DNA of 64,000 bases from G965215145 sp965215145 (GCA_965215145.1 OZ244038.1:1612001-1676000); one strand, 5' to 3'. Counted from the first letter of the stretch, positions 54,468 through 62,885 are shown. Notes: a model not told the origin generated them from the letters alone. Numbers and translations are program-made.

Positions 54468-54494
54468 GTAGGGCGTACGGCCGTACGCCCCTAC
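54468..54494. repeat. Palindromic repeat, family 1 (copy e)
   Basis: GTAGGGCGTACGG is followed directly by CCGTACGCCCCTAC, so the arms pair completely apart from one extra C. It is intergenic, between the recA terminator and the PAP2 gene. Confidence 0.8.
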
Positions 54495-54583
54495 GGCGGT
54501 CAAAGCGGGCAGCTCGGCTGATCTCGCGCCTCGTCGCCTGCCGGGGCATCCCCTCGATGCCAACGGGCTCCGTAGCTTCGGCC

Positions 54584-55330
54584 ATGCCGCTCCGCCACCC
54601 TCTGCCCGCCCTCGCCCTCCTGCTCCTCGTAGTGGGGACCGCCCCGTGCGCCCCCGCCCAGGTCGCCGACCCGTCCGAGCTTCCGGCCGAGCCGCCGCCG
54701 AGCGAGGATCCGCCCTCGCCGCTCGACGTCCGCGTCCTCCGGGGGATCTACGACGCCGACGGCCCGCTCATGAGCGCGACGATGCGCGGCGCCAACTGGA
54801 CCTCCGGCAAGACGTTCATCGCCGCTGCGCCCGCGATGTGGCTCGGCACCCTCGCCCTCGGCGGGAGCGACCCCGACTACCGCCCGGCCTACCGGCTGAC
54901 GCTCTCGGAGGCGGGCGCCATCGGGCTCGTGTTCGCGCTGAAAAATGCGATCCGACGGCCCCGGCCCTACGCCGCGCACCCCGACATCCTCCCGCGCTCG
55001 GCGGGCCACCCCTCCGCCGTAGACCCGTTCTCGTTCCCGTCGGGCCACGCCGCCGTCTCGTTCGCGCTCGCCACCTCCCTCAGCCTCTCGTACCCCGAGT
55101 GGTACGTCGTCGCCCCGGCGATGGGGTGGGCCGTGGCGGTCTCCGTCAGCCGCCCGTGGCTCGGCGTCCACTACCCCAGCGACGTGCTCATCGGCGCGGC
55201 GATGGGCTCGGGGGTGGCGCTGCTCGTCGCCGCGCTCGACGACGTGATCACGCCCGACGGGCTCGGGCCGGACGAAGAAGCCGCGGCGCCGGATGTGATG
55301 CTGGTCCCGCTCCTGCGCGTTGGGCTCTGA
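54584..55330 (+). CDS. Secreted PAP2-family phosphatase
   Basis: This 248-residue protein has an N-terminal signal peptide (LPALALLLLVVGTAPCAPAQ) and the three PAP2 active-site motifs: KNAIRRPRPYA, FPSGHAAVSFA, and SRPWLGVHYPSDV with the catalytic histidine. Hydrophobic segments surround the motifs, so it may sit in the membrane facing the periplasm. Substrates are probably lipid phosphates or pyrophosphates. I prefer the ATG at 54584, which places the signal peptide at the N-terminus, over the ATG at 54557. A TAGCTTCG ends four bases before the ATG, hinting at a very short or absent leader. It is followed by a glycerophosphodiesterase gene after four bases. Confidence 0.85.
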   Translation: MPLRHPLPALALLLLVVGTAPCAPAQVADPSELPAEPPPSEDPPSPLDVRVLRGIYDADGPLMSATMRGANWTSGKTFIAAAPAMWLGTLALGGSDPDYRPAYRLTLSEAGAIGLVFALKNAIRRPRPYAAHPDILPRSAGHPSAVDPFSFPSGHAAVSFALATSLSLSYPEWYVVAPAMGWAVAVSVSRPWLGVHYPSDVLIGAAMGSGVALLVAALDDVITPDGLGPDEEAAAPDVMLVPLLRVGL

Positions 55331-55334
55331 GGCC

Positions 55335-56249
55335 GTGCGCCGCGCGCTCCCCCTGCTGATCCTCCTCGCCGGCTGCCAGCCGATGCCCCTCGCCCCCGAC
55401 GGCTTCGACCTCCAGGGCCACCGCGGCGCCCGCGGCCTCGCCCCGGAGAACACCCTGCCCGCGTTCCAACTCGCCCTCGACCTCGGGGTGACGACGCTCG
55501 AGCTCGACACCGTGATCGGGGGGGACGGCGCCGTCGTCGTCTCGCACGAGCCGTGGATGGCGCACGAGATCTGCCAGCACCCCGACGGCCGGCCCATCGC
55601 GCCGGACGAGGCCGAGGGGCTGCTCATCCACCGGATGCCCTACGAGGAGGTGGCGCGGTTCGACTGCGGGAGCCGACGGCACCCGCGGTTCCCGCGGCAG
55701 GCATCGGAGCCCGCGCGAAAGCCATTATTGCAAGAGGTGTTCGCGCTGGCCGAGGCCCACGCCGCCGAGCACGGCCGCCCCATCTCTTACAACGTCGAGA
55801 CGAAGTCGCGCCCGGCGTGGGACGGGGAAAGGCAGGCGGCGCCCGGGCGGTTCGTGGAGCTGCTGTGGGAGGAGGTCGAGCGGGCCGGCGTGGCCGCGCG
55901 GTTCACGCTGCAATCCTTCGACGTGCGGACGCTGCAAGAGGCCCGGCGGCGCAAGCTGCCGATTCGGCTGGCACTGCTCGTTGAGGCGGAGGACACAGCG
56001 CTCGCCGATCCCGCCGGCGCGATGGAGCAGGGGCTCGGCGCGCTCGGCTTCACGCCCGACATCTACAGCCCGGACTACCGGCTCGTCACGGCCGAGGTGC
56101 TGGAGCGGGCACATGGGCTCGAGATGCTGGTGATCCCGTGGACGGTGAACGACGTGGGGGAGATGCGGCGGCTGAGGGCGCTCGGCGTCGACGGCCTCAT
56201 CACCGACTACCCTGACCTCGGGGTGAAGCTGCTGGACGAGGAGCGGTGA
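55335..56249 (+). CDS. Glycerophosphodiester phosphodiesterase lipoprotein
   Basis: This 304-residue TIM-barrel enzyme starts at a GTG and has a lipobox LLILLAGC, so it is anchored outside the cytoplasm. The family motif is GHRGARGLAPENTLPAFQLAL (read as GHRGARGLAPENTL then PAFQLAL), followed by TLELDTV with metal ligands, VSHEPWM, and a closing IPWTVNDVGEMRRLRALGVD and GLITDYPD. It releases glycerol-3-phosphate from deacylated phospholipids. It follows the PAP2 gene by four bases and overlaps the RidA gene by one, which makes a small lipid-phosphate operon. Confidence 0.93.
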   Translation: MRRALPLLILLAGCQPMPLAPDGFDLQGHRGARGLAPENTLPAFQLALDLGVTTLELDTVIGGDGAVVVSHEPWMAHEICQHPDGRPIAPDEAEGLLIHRMPYEEVARFDCGSRRHPRFPRQASEPARKPLLQEVFALAEAHAAEHGRPISYNVETKSRPAWDGERQAAPGRFVELLWEEVERAGVAARFTLQSFDVRTLQEARRRKLPIRLALLVEAEDTALADPAGAMEQGLGALGFTPDIYSPDYRLVTAEVLERAHGLEMLVIPWTVNDVGEMRRLRALGVDGLITDYPDLGVKLLDEER

Positions 56250-56647
56250 TGGAGCGGCGGAGCTTCGGTACGGGCACGCGGTGGGAGGCGGCGTTCGGGT
56301 ACGCCCGCGCCGTCCGCATCGGCCCGCACGTCTGGGTCGCGGGCACGACGGCGATAGGGTCGGACGGCCGGATCGCCGCGCCGGACGACGCGGGGACGCA
56401 GACGCGACAGGCGTTCCAGAATGTCGAGCAGGCGCTCGAAGAGCTCGGCGCCTCGCTGGCCGACGTCGTCCGCACCCGGCTCCACGTCACCGACATCCGG
56501 CGGGACGGCGAGGCCGTCGGGACCGCGCACGGCGAAGTCTTCGGCGAGATTCGGCCGGTGACGGCGATGGGCGAGGTCGCCCGGCTGATCGAGCCGGCGA
56601 TGCGCGTCGAGGTGGAGGCCGAGGCATTCGTCAGGGGAAATGCCTGA
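56249..56647 (+). CDS. RidA-family protein
   Basis: This 132-residue protein has the RidA/YjgF fold: HVWVAGTTAIGSDGRI near 30, TRQAFQNVEQALEELGASLADVV (read as TRQAFQNVEQALEEL then GASLADVV), RLHVTDI, and a C-terminal ARLIEPAMRVEVEAEA with the conserved arginine-glutamate region. RidA-type enzymes hydrolyse reactive enamines or imines, though many subfamily members are uncharacterised. The ATG overlaps the preceding stop by one base (TGATG), so it is translationally coupled. Confidence 0.9.
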   Translation: MERRSFGTGTRWEAAFGYARAVRIGPHVWVAGTTAIGSDGRIAAPDDAGTQTRQAFQNVEQALEELGASLADVVRTRLHVTDIRRDGEAVGTAHGEVFGEIRPVTAMGEVARLIEPAMRVEVEAEAFVRGNA

Positions 56648-56684
56648 CGGCCCATCAGGCGGTACCTGATTCTGACTCAGCCCC

Positions 56685-56714
56685 TTGACTTCATGCGCTT
56701 TTTTTTTAGGCTAC
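56685..56714 (+). promoter_or_regulatory. Putative promoter of the Cys-tailed lipoprotein
   Basis: TTG (56685-56687) is followed after 19 bases by TAGGCTAC (56707-56714). A run of nine T bases lies just before the -7, which could also end transcription from the RidA operon. Confidence 0.4.
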
Positions 56715-56744
56715 GGATGCATGTCTCACCAAACACATACCGCC

Positions 56745-57377
56745 ATGCGCATCTTCTATCCATCCCTCCTCCTCACGCTCCTGGCGTGCCTCGCCCTATC
56801 GGCTTGTGACAACGCCGAACCTGAATTGCTGGGCGCAGAGGTCGCTCCACTCATCGACCCGGACACGTACTTCGCATCGGCAGCCAGCGGTGACGACTTG
56901 AGGTCGGACCCTGACGTCCAGGAGCTCTTCGCCATCTACGACGAGTTGATGACGGCGGCTCTGCAGCACACCACACCGGGAGAGCTCAAGGCGGCCTTCC
57001 AGCAGGCTAACATCACGGGCGACACCTCGGAGCTCGATGCGATCTTCGGCCTGTCCGATGCGGAGATCGACGCCCTCAATACGCGTCGTACGGAGGCACA
57101 TCAGCGCCTCGTCGCTCGCTACCCTGACCTGGAGACGATGGCGGAGGGTGCCACGTGCAACCCAACCTCCCCCGCCAACGTGAGCGGTTTCCAGGCCTTC
57201 TACGCCGAGCTCTACGACGGCGACGCCAGCACTCGGCCGCCCCCTGACTGCCAGTGGGTCGCCCTCGCCGTCGGCGTCGCCGCTTGCGCGGCGACTTCAC
57301 CGACCGTCATCCTGTATGCGATGTGCGTCTTCGTAATGAACTGCTCCTTCTGCGAGAACATGGGGGGCTGCGGTTGA
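56745..57377 (+). CDS. Lipoprotein with hydrophobic Cys-rich tail
   Basis: This 210-residue protein has a lipobox LALSAC with the lipidated cysteine near residue 21. The middle (about 40-145) is helical and polar. The last 55 residues contain six to seven cysteines around a hydrophobic segment (WVALAVGVAACAATSPTVIL, then YAMCVFVMNCSFCENMGGCG). This recalls precursors of Cys-rich bacteriocin-like peptides, but I cannot assign a family. GC content is lower than that of neighbours. It has its own promoter-like sequence upstream and a strong hairpin downstream. Confidence 0.65.
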   Translation: MRIFYPSLLLTLLACLALSACDNAEPELLGAEVAPLIDPDTYFASAASGDDLRSDPDVQELFAIYDELMTAALQHTTPGELKAAFQQANITGDTSELDAIFGLSDAEIDALNTRRTEAHQRLVARYPDLETMAEGATCNPTSPANVSGFQAFYAELYDGDASTRPPPDCQWVALAVGVAACAATSPTVILYAMCVFVMNCSFCENMGGCG

Positions 57378-57391
57378 AGATCCCTCTACAG

Positions 57392-57424
57392 TGCGGGGAG
57401 GGTGCAGCAAAGGCCCTCCCCGCA
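57392..57424 (+). terminator. Strong hairpin between lipoprotein and small membrane protein
   Basis: TGCGGGGAGGG (57392-57402) and CCCTCCCCGCA (57414-57424) form a perfect 11-base stem with an 11-base loop, 14 bases after the lipoprotein stop. There is no T-run. It may attenuate transcription into the following small gene. Confidence 0.6.
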
Positions 57425-57468
57425 TAGAGACGCGCTCTATCTCAAAGCCGAACTCAACGGAGAGCATC

Positions 57469-57708
57469 ATGGACCTTCTGCCTAACTTCGCTCTCGCTGC
57501 CGCCGGCGCAGCCCTGTTCTTTCTGAAGGACCATTTCCCTCAATGGGTGGTCACAGCCATCATCGTAGGCTGCACGTCCTTCTTCCTCGTTCGTTTCATC
57601 CTCGGCTACGGCTTCGAGAACGCATTTTTCGTCCTCTTGGGAGCTATAGCCCTGACGGACCTTGTGAGGCGCTCACGAGCCCCGCAGGCGCGGCACAGAA
57701 CCCGCTGA
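57469..57708 (+). CDS. Small two-span membrane protein
   Basis: This 79-residue protein has an N-terminal hydrophobic segment (LLPNFALAAAGAALFFL), a short loop (KDHFPQW), a second long hydrophobic stretch (VVTAIIVGCTSFFLVRFILG, then FENAFFVLLGAIAL) and a basic tail (RRSRAPQARHRTR). No family is recognised. It lies downstream of the Cys-tailed lipoprotein past a hairpin. Small basic-tailed membrane proteins next to bacteriocin-like genes are often immunity proteins, but here that is only a hypothesis. Confidence 0.5.
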   Translation: MDLLPNFALAAAGAALFFLKDHFPQWVVTAIIVGCTSFFLVRFILGYGFENAFFVLLGAIALTDLVRRSRAPQARHRTR

Positions 57709-57730
57709 GACGGGGGAGAAAAGAAGATGC

Positions 57731-58600
57731 TCACCCCTCCTCGTGGGTCGGGACGACGGCGACGGGGCAGGGGGCGGCGCGGACGACCTTCTCCGTCGTG
57801 CTCCCGATCAGGAACCGGCTCAGCCCGCGCCGGCCCTCCCGCGTCATCACCGCGAGGTCCGCCCCGTGCTCCTCGGCGAAGTCCACGATGGCGTCGTCGG
57901 CGTCGCCGTGGGCGAAGTGGATCTCAGCCGGGACGTTCGGCCCCTCAGCATCACGGACGGCCCGTTCCATCTCGGCGCGGGCTTTCTCGCGGACCTCCGG
58001 GAACAGCTCGTGCAGCGGGTTCGCCACGTCGCCGTAGATCCCCGGCACGTTGATCTCTTCTACGACGTGGAGGAGGTGGAGGCGGGCCTCGCAGGCGGCG
58101 GCGAGCGCCTTCGCCAGCGGCAGCGCCTTCAGGCTGGCCTCCGAGAGGTCGAGCGGGACGAGCACCGCGTCGAGCGAGCCCTGCGGGAACCGGGTGCCGG
58201 CGGCCTCGCGGAAGGTGAGCACGGGGCACGGCGCCATCCGCAGCAGCTCCTCGGCGGCGCTGCCGAGCAGGAGCCGCCCGAGCCCCCGCCGCCCGTGCGT
58301 CCCCACCACGATCAGGTCCGCCTCCGTCTCGGCGGCGTGGCGCGCGAGGGCCGGCGCGGCGGCGCCCCCCGTGAGCACGGTGGTCTCGGCCGAGGTGCCC
58401 ACCGGGAGGTGCGCGTCGAGGTGGGCCGTCAGCGCGCCGCGGTCTTCGGCCATCGCCGTCGCAGTTGGCGCGTCGCTTTCGAGGACGTGCGCGACGTCGA
58501 GCGTGGCGCCGAGCCGGCCGGCGAGGTCGGCGGCGAAGCGGAGGGCGCGGCCGGCGCCGTCGGAGAAGTCGGTGCCGACGAGGAGGCGGGAGAGCGTCAT
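57731..58600 (-). CDS. Tandem-domain universal stress protein
   Basis: This 289-residue protein consists of two UspA domains (about 1-140 and 146-289). Each begins with a beta strand (RLLVGTDFSDGA; AVLVPLDLSEAS). The first carries an ATP-binding glycine motif VGTHGRRGLGRLLLGSAAEE, and the second a similar MTREGRRGLSRFLIGSTTEK, so both may bind ATP. It is cytosolic. It stands alone on the minus strand; a TAGGTTGA at 58630-58623 could be its -7 element, 22 bases before the ATG. Confidence 0.92.
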   Translation of the reverse strand: MTLSRLLVGTDFSDGAGRALRFAADLAGRLGATLDVAHVLESDAPTATAMAEDRGALTAHLDAHLPVGTSAETTVLTGGAAAPALARHAAETEADLIVVGTHGRRGLGRLLLGSAAEELLRMAPCPVLTFREAAGTRFPQGSLDAVLVPLDLSEASLKALPLAKALAAACEARLHLLHVVEEINVPGIYGDVANPLHELFPEVREKARAEMERAVRDAEGPNVPAEIHFAHGDADDAIVDFAEEHGADLAVMTREGRRGLSRFLIGSTTEKVVRAAPCPVAVVPTHEEG

Positions 58601-58718
58601 GGCGGGGGCGGCTGGAGGGCCTTCAACCTACGGCGGGCGGGCTCGCCGGGTCCGGGCTTAACGGCTCGGTAACGCTGTGGGGTCGCGTATACTCTGCGCT
58701 CCCGCCACCCCGAACGAC

Positions 58719-58738
58719 GGGCGCGATATATCGCGCCC
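58719..58738. repeat. Palindromic repeat, family 1 (copy f)
   Basis: A perfect 20-base palindrome with arm GGGCGCGATA and its complement, followed by CTAC. It ends directly before the start codon region of the S46 peptidase gene, so it would sit in the leader of its mRNA. Confidence 0.8.
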
Positions 58739-58744
58739 CTACGA

Positions 58745-60841
58745 ATGCCTCCGATGCGTCTCCTCCCTGCCCTCGTCCTCTCTCTCATCCTCATCCTGCC
58801 CGCCGCCGCGCAGGACGACCCGATGCGCGCGGGGCCGCTCGACAACGGCAAGATGTGGACGTTCGAGAACCCCCCGACCGAGTACCTGGAGGAGACCTAC
58901 GGCCTCCGCCCGGACGCCGCGTGGTACGACCGCGCGCGGATGGCGGCGCTCCGGCTCCCCGGCTGCTCGGCCTCGTTCGTCTCCGCCGACGGCCTCGTCG
59001 TCACCAACCACCACTGCGTCCGCGGCCCCATCGTGGACGTGACCCGCGAGGGCGAAAGCCTCCTGGATGACGGGTTCGCCGCACGGGCGATGGAGGAGGA
59101 GCGCGCCGTGCCCGGCCTCTACGTCGATCAGCTCGTCGCCATCGCCGACGTGACCGGCCGGATGGAGGCGGCGATGGCGGAGGCGCAGACCGACGCCGAG
59201 CGCGTGGACGCCCGCGAGACCGAGGTCGCCGCCATCGAGGAGGAGCTGGAGGCGACGGCCGGCGACGGGCACAGCGTCCAGGTCGTGAGCCTCTACAACG
59301 GCGGACGGTTCTCGGCCTACACCTTCCGGCGCTACGACGACCTCCGCCTCGTGGCCGCGCCCGAGGACGCCCTCGGCTTCTTCGGCGGCGACCCCGACAA
59401 CTTCACCTACCCCCGCTACGCGCTCGACTTCGCCTTCCTCCGCGTCTACGGCGACGACGGCGAGCCGCTCGACTCCTCGGACTTCTACTTCCCCTGGACC
59501 GACGACGGCGTCGCTCCGGGCGACCTCGTCTTCGTCATCGGCAACCCCGGCTCCACCGACCGCGGCGACACCGTCGCCCAGCTCGAAACCCGCCGCGGCG
59601 TGCAGGTGCCGGCCATGCTGGAGTTCCTCGACAGCCGCGTCGACGCCCTCCGCGCCTACCTCGCCACCGACCCCCCGAACGAGGACGCGCTGCGGAACCA
59701 GCTCTTCGGGATCACCAACGCGCAGAAGGCCTACCGGGGCCGCCGCGACGCCCTCGCCGACCCGGTCATCATGTCGCGCCGCCGCGACTTCGAGCGCTCC
59801 TTCCGCGTCGCGGTCGAGGCCGACCCCGAGCTCCGCGCCGAGTACGGCGACCTCTTCGACCGGATGGCCGCGGTGCAGGCCGAGCGCCGCGCCCTCCGCG
59901 CTGACCGGGCCGCGTTCAACCAGCTCACCAACTCCCGCTACTCGTCGCTCGCGCTCCTCCGGGGTGCCCTCGCGCTGCGCCTCCTCAGCGGCGACGCCAG
60001 CGTGGAGGACGATCTCCGCGATGTCGCCGACCGCCCCGGCGACCTCGAACGCGCCTACCTCACCGCGCAGCTCCGCACCCTCGCCCGCCACCGCCCCGAC
60101 CTCGCCCAGGCGGCGATGGATGGCCGGACGCCGGAGGAGACCGCCGAGGCCGTCATCACCGGCTCGGTGCTCTCGACGGACAAGACGGCCGAGGAGGCGC
60201 TGGACGCCGGCACCCTCACGATGGAGGACCCCGCCGTCGCGCTCGCCGCCGCCGTCCTCCCTGCCTACGCCGACTTCGCCAGCGCCGACGCCGGGCTCGG
60301 CGCGCAGGAGGAGGAGCTCGCCCGCCAGCTCGGCCGCGCCCGCTTCGCCGTCTACGGCACGACGATCCCGCCCGACGCCACCTTCTCGCCCCGGTTCACC
60401 GACGGCGTCGTCCGCGGCTACGCCTACAACGGCACCGTCGCCCCGCCGTACACGACGCTGTTCGGGCTCTACGACCACTACCACTCCTACGGCCCCGACT
60501 CCGAGTGGACGCTCCCGGACCGCTGGCTCCCCGCCCCGCCCGACCTCAACCTCGCGACGCCGCTCAACTTCGTCTCGACCTCCGACACCATCGGCGGCAA
60601 CTCCGGCTCCCCCGCCGTCAACCGCGACCTCGAGCTCGTCGGGCTCAACTTCGACCGGACCATCGAGGGGCTCAGCCGGGACCACATCTACTTCGCCGAC
60701 CGCGGCCGGAACGTGATGGTCGACGCCCGAGCGGTGATCGAGGCGCTCGACGTGGTCTACGACCTCGACCGGATCGTGGCCGAGCTGCGCACGGGCGCCG
60801 CCGTCGCCTCCGAGGCCGATGCGGACACGATGCGACCGTAG
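58745..60841 (+). CDS. S46-family dipeptidyl-peptidase, DPP11-like
   Basis: This 698-residue exported serine peptidase has a signal peptide ending AAAQ (about residue 23). The catalytic triad is visible as His in VVTNHHCVRG (about 87-96), Asp in GGDPDNFTYPRYALDF and Ser in GGNSGSPAVN. An Arg lies 18 residues after the catalytic serine (NFDRTIEG). In Porphyromonas the matching residue is Arg in DPP11, which prefers Asp or Glu at P1, and Gly in DPP7, so acidic-dipeptide release is predicted. S46 peptidases are typical of Bacteroidota that grow on peptides. An ATG at 58754 is an equally good start. A palindromic repeat lies in the leader. Confidence 0.92.
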   Translation: MPPMRLLPALVLSLILILPAAAQDDPMRAGPLDNGKMWTFENPPTEYLEETYGLRPDAAWYDRARMAALRLPGCSASFVSADGLVVTNHHCVRGPIVDVTREGESLLDDGFAARAMEEERAVPGLYVDQLVAIADVTGRMEAAMAEAQTDAERVDARETEVAAIEEELEATAGDGHSVQVVSLYNGGRFSAYTFRRYDDLRLVAAPEDALGFFGGDPDNFTYPRYALDFAFLRVYGDDGEPLDSSDFYFPWTDDGVAPGDLVFVIGNPGSTDRGDTVAQLETRRGVQVPAMLEFLDSRVDALRAYLATDPPNEDALRNQLFGITNAQKAYRGRRDALADPVIMSRRRDFERSFRVAVEADPELRAEYGDLFDRMAAVQAERRALRADRAAFNQLTNSRYSSLALLRGALALRLLSGDASVEDDLRDVADRPGDLERAYLTAQLRTLARHRPDLAQAAMDGRTPEETAEAVITGSVLSTDKTAEEALDAGTLTMEDPAVALAAAVLPAYADFASADAGLGAQEEELARQLGRARFAVYGTTIPPDATFSPRFTDGVVRGYAYNGTVAPPYTTLFGLYDHYHSYGPDSEWTLPDRWLPAPPDLNLATPLNFVSTSDTIGGNSGSPAVNRDLELVGLNFDRTIEGLSRDHIYFADRGRNVMVDARAVIEALDVVYDLDRIVAELRTGAAVASEADADTMRP

Positions 60842-60853
60842 AAGAAGCCATTC

Positions 60854-61114
60854 ATGCCCCGCATCTCTGAGTTCTACGGCATCGCCATCTACCTCTACTA
60901 CGCCGACCACAACCCGCCACACTTCCACGCGATCTACGGCGGGCAGCAGGCGGAGGTCGCTATCCGCACCGGCGAGGTCATCGTTGGCACGCTGCCGAAG
61001 CGGGCGCTGCGTCTCGTACGAGAGTGGGCGGAGACGTACCGCGGCGAGCTGTTGGAGGATTGGGAACGCGCCCGGCAGGGAGAGCCGTTGAATCCAATCC
61101 CGCCCCTCGCATAG
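60854..61114 (+). CDS. DUF4160 protein
   Basis: This 86-residue protein matches DUF4160: PRISEFYGIAIYLYYADHNP, then PHFHAIYGGQQAEVAI, and a C-terminal LVREWAETYRGELLEDWERA. The conserved HNPPHFH histidines are present. These proteins are commonly encoded next to DUF2442 proteins, as here, and are suspected to be toxin-antitoxin-like or mobile accessory pairs; the function is unproven. It starts 13 bases after the peptidase stop and lies 11 bases before the DUF2442 gene. Confidence 0.88.
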   Translation: MPRISEFYGIAIYLYYADHNPPHFHAIYGGQQAEVAIRTGEVIVGTLPKRALRLVREWAETYRGELLEDWERARQGEPLNPIPPLA

Positions 61115-61124
61115 CCCCCGAACC

Positions 61125-61400
61125 GTGGCCGAAGTCCTGCGAATCCTCAACGCCGATGCTCTCGGGGATCACCGGCTCCGTTTGCTCTTTAGCACGGGCG
61201 AGACTCGGGTGGTAGATGTGCTGCCTCTCGTCGAGCGAGTTGGCGGCCCAGTGTTCCAGCCGCTGCGCGACCCGGCCTACTTCGCCCGCGTGAGTGTCGA
61301 CCCGATCTGCGGCACGGTCGTCTGGCCTAATGGGGCCGACTTGGCCCCGTCTGCGCTCTACGACCTCGAAGAGGTGAGGGCCACGTCAGCGGCAGGCTGA
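61125..61400 (+). CDS. DUF2442 protein
   Basis: This 91-residue protein matches DUF2442: LRLLFSTGETRVVDVLPLV, FQPLRDPAYFARVSVDPICG and TVVWPNGADLAPSALYDLE. The last block is a strong family hallmark. The start is a GTG. It forms a two-gene unit with the DUF4160 gene. The activity is unknown; in many genomes this pair is sporadic and found in accessory regions. What follows is a decayed gene fragment, which supports an accessory location. Confidence 0.88.
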   Translation: MAEVLRILNADALGDHRLRLLFSTGETRVVDVLPLVERVGGPVFQPLRDPAYFARVSVDPICGTVVWPNGADLAPSALYDLEEVRATSAAG

Positions 61401-61433
61401 CCCCCGCACTCTGCGGAGTGTTGCAAGAGGTCA

Positions 61434-61844
61434 TTGCCTGAACGAGATGTGCTCCGGGTGCGGGTAACAGAAGAGGGTGACGTCTGGGTCCGTGGTAGAG
61501 AGGTGAGCCTTGACGAGCTTGCTGCTCTTGTCCACGACTTCCTGCGTAACCCGCAGCGGCGGTCCGACTTCCCCCAGAAGCCGAGGCATCCCTCAGTTCA
61601 CATGTCCACCAACAGGAATGCATCCTGTGAATCCTGCAATGACTGTCTGGATGCGATCAAATACGGCTTCAACCGTCTCTCTGACGAACGAGCGCAGAAG
61701 CTCTATCGCAAGGCCTATCAGGACGTGTGGTGGGGGTCCGGGGACCCGAATAGGGAGAGAAGATGCTTAAGGAGATCAGAAGAATATCATCGCACTCTCA
61801 GGTCATCGTGTTGGGTGATTAAGCCAGAGTCTAAGCGGCACTAG
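61434..61844 (+). pseudogene. Decayed ExbD/TolR C-terminal fragment
   Basis: One frame (from a TTG) encodes VLRVRVTEEGDVWVRGREV, SLDELAALVHDFLRNPQRRS, then a degenerate segment and CLDAIKYGFNRLSDERAQ with LYRKAY. This follows the order of the periplasmic part of ExbD-like proteins of this lineage. The N-terminal membrane segment is missing. Expected tyrosines appear as cysteines (ASCESCND where SYESYND would be normal), and the tail after about residue 100 falls out of register. GC content is lower than around it. I read it as a truncated, decaying gene and not a functional protein. Confidence 0.6.
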
Positions 61845-61865
61845 CCCTACCGAGAGTTCAACCGC

Positions 61866-62885
61866 TCATCCCCGCGGCCCCGCCCGTCGGAGGAGGACGA
61901 GGAAGAACGGGACGCCGCAGAGCGCCGTCAGCACGCCCACGGGGAGGACCTGCCCGGCGAGCACCGTCCGCGCGGCGAGGTCGGCCCAGACGAGGAACAC
62001 GGCGCCGGCCCCGAACGTCACCGGCACCACGCGCCGGTGCCCGACGCCGACGACGAACCGGACGGCGTGCGGCACGATCAGCCCCACGAACCCGATGATC
62101 CCGCTCGCCGCGACGAGGACGCCGGTGACGAGCGCCGTCAGGACGATCAGCGCGCGCTTCAGCGCCTCCACCGGCACGCCGAGGCTTTGAGCTGGCTCCT
62201 CGCCCGTGAGCAGCGCGTCCATCGGGCGGGCCAGTGCCCACAGCGCGAGCGCACCCCCGACGGCCACGGTCGCCGGCAGCCCGACCTCCCCCCACGTCGT
62301 CCCCTCGAACGAGCCGAGCAGGAGGAACAGCAGCGTCTGCAGCTTCTGCGGGGCCGGCGAGGCGAAGATCAGGAACGACGTGAGCGCCCCGAGGAGCGCC
62401 TGCACGGCCACGCCGGCCAGCAGCAGTCGCGCCGTCGAGACCCGCGACCCCTCGCGGGCGACGAGCACGACGGCGACCATCGCGAGGAGCGCGCCGAGGA
62501 ACGCCGCGAGCCCCAGCGAGAGCGCGCCCGTGAGCGCCGCAGGCAGGAAGCCGAGGTAGAACAGGCTGACCCCCGCGCTCGCCCCGCCGGAGACGCCGAG
62601 GATGTACGGCTCGGCGAGGGGGTTGCGCACGAGGGCCTGCATCCCCACGCCCACGACGGCGAGCCCGCCCCCGACGAGCCCCGCCAGCACGACCCGCGGC
62701 AGCCGCAGCTCCCACACGATCAGCTCCGCCGTCGGGTCCGGCGCCGCGCCGAGCCCGATCCGGTGCCCGACCGCGCGCCCGACCTCCGCCAGCGACACGT
62801 CCGCGCTGCCCACGGCCACGGCGACGGCGGCCGACGCCAGCCACGCCACCCCCAGCCCCACGCCGAGGAGCAGCGCTCGGCTCAC
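61866..62885 (-). CDS. FecCD-family ABC transporter permease
   Basis: This 339-residue permease has about nine or ten transmembrane segments. The FecCD hallmarks are ELRLPRVVLAGLVGGGLAVVG (read as ELRLPRVVLAGL then VGGGLAVVG), GMQALVRNPLAEPYILGVSG and GIIGFVGLIVPHAVRFVVG, the last one near the ATPase-contacting loop. It imports cobalamin, heme or a siderophore. The GTG start overlaps the binding-protein stop by four bases. The matching ATPase would be expected downstream but is not found before the window's other genes, so it must lie elsewhere. Confidence 0.92.
   Translation of the reverse strand: MSRALLLGVGLGVAWLASAAVAVAVGSADVSLAEVGRAVGHRIGLGAAPDPTAELIVWELRLPRVVLAGLVGGGLAVVGVGMQALVRNPLAEPYILGVSGGASAGVSLFYLGFLPAALTGALSLGLAAFLGALLAMVAVVLVAREGSRVSTARLLLAGVAVQALLGALTSFLIFASPAPQKLQTLLFLLLGSFEGTTWGEVGLPATVAVGGALALWALARPMDALLTGEEPAQSLGVPVEALKRALIVLTALVTGVLVAASGIIGFVGLIVPHAVRFVVGVGHRRVVPVTFGAGAVFLVWADLAARTVLAGQVLPVGVLTALCGVPFFLVLLRRAGPRG

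Noticed and set aside
58739..61150. 803-codon minus-strand open frame across the S46 peptidase
   Set aside because: Antisense to a gene with an intact signal peptide and catalytic triad; composition is typical of shadow frames.
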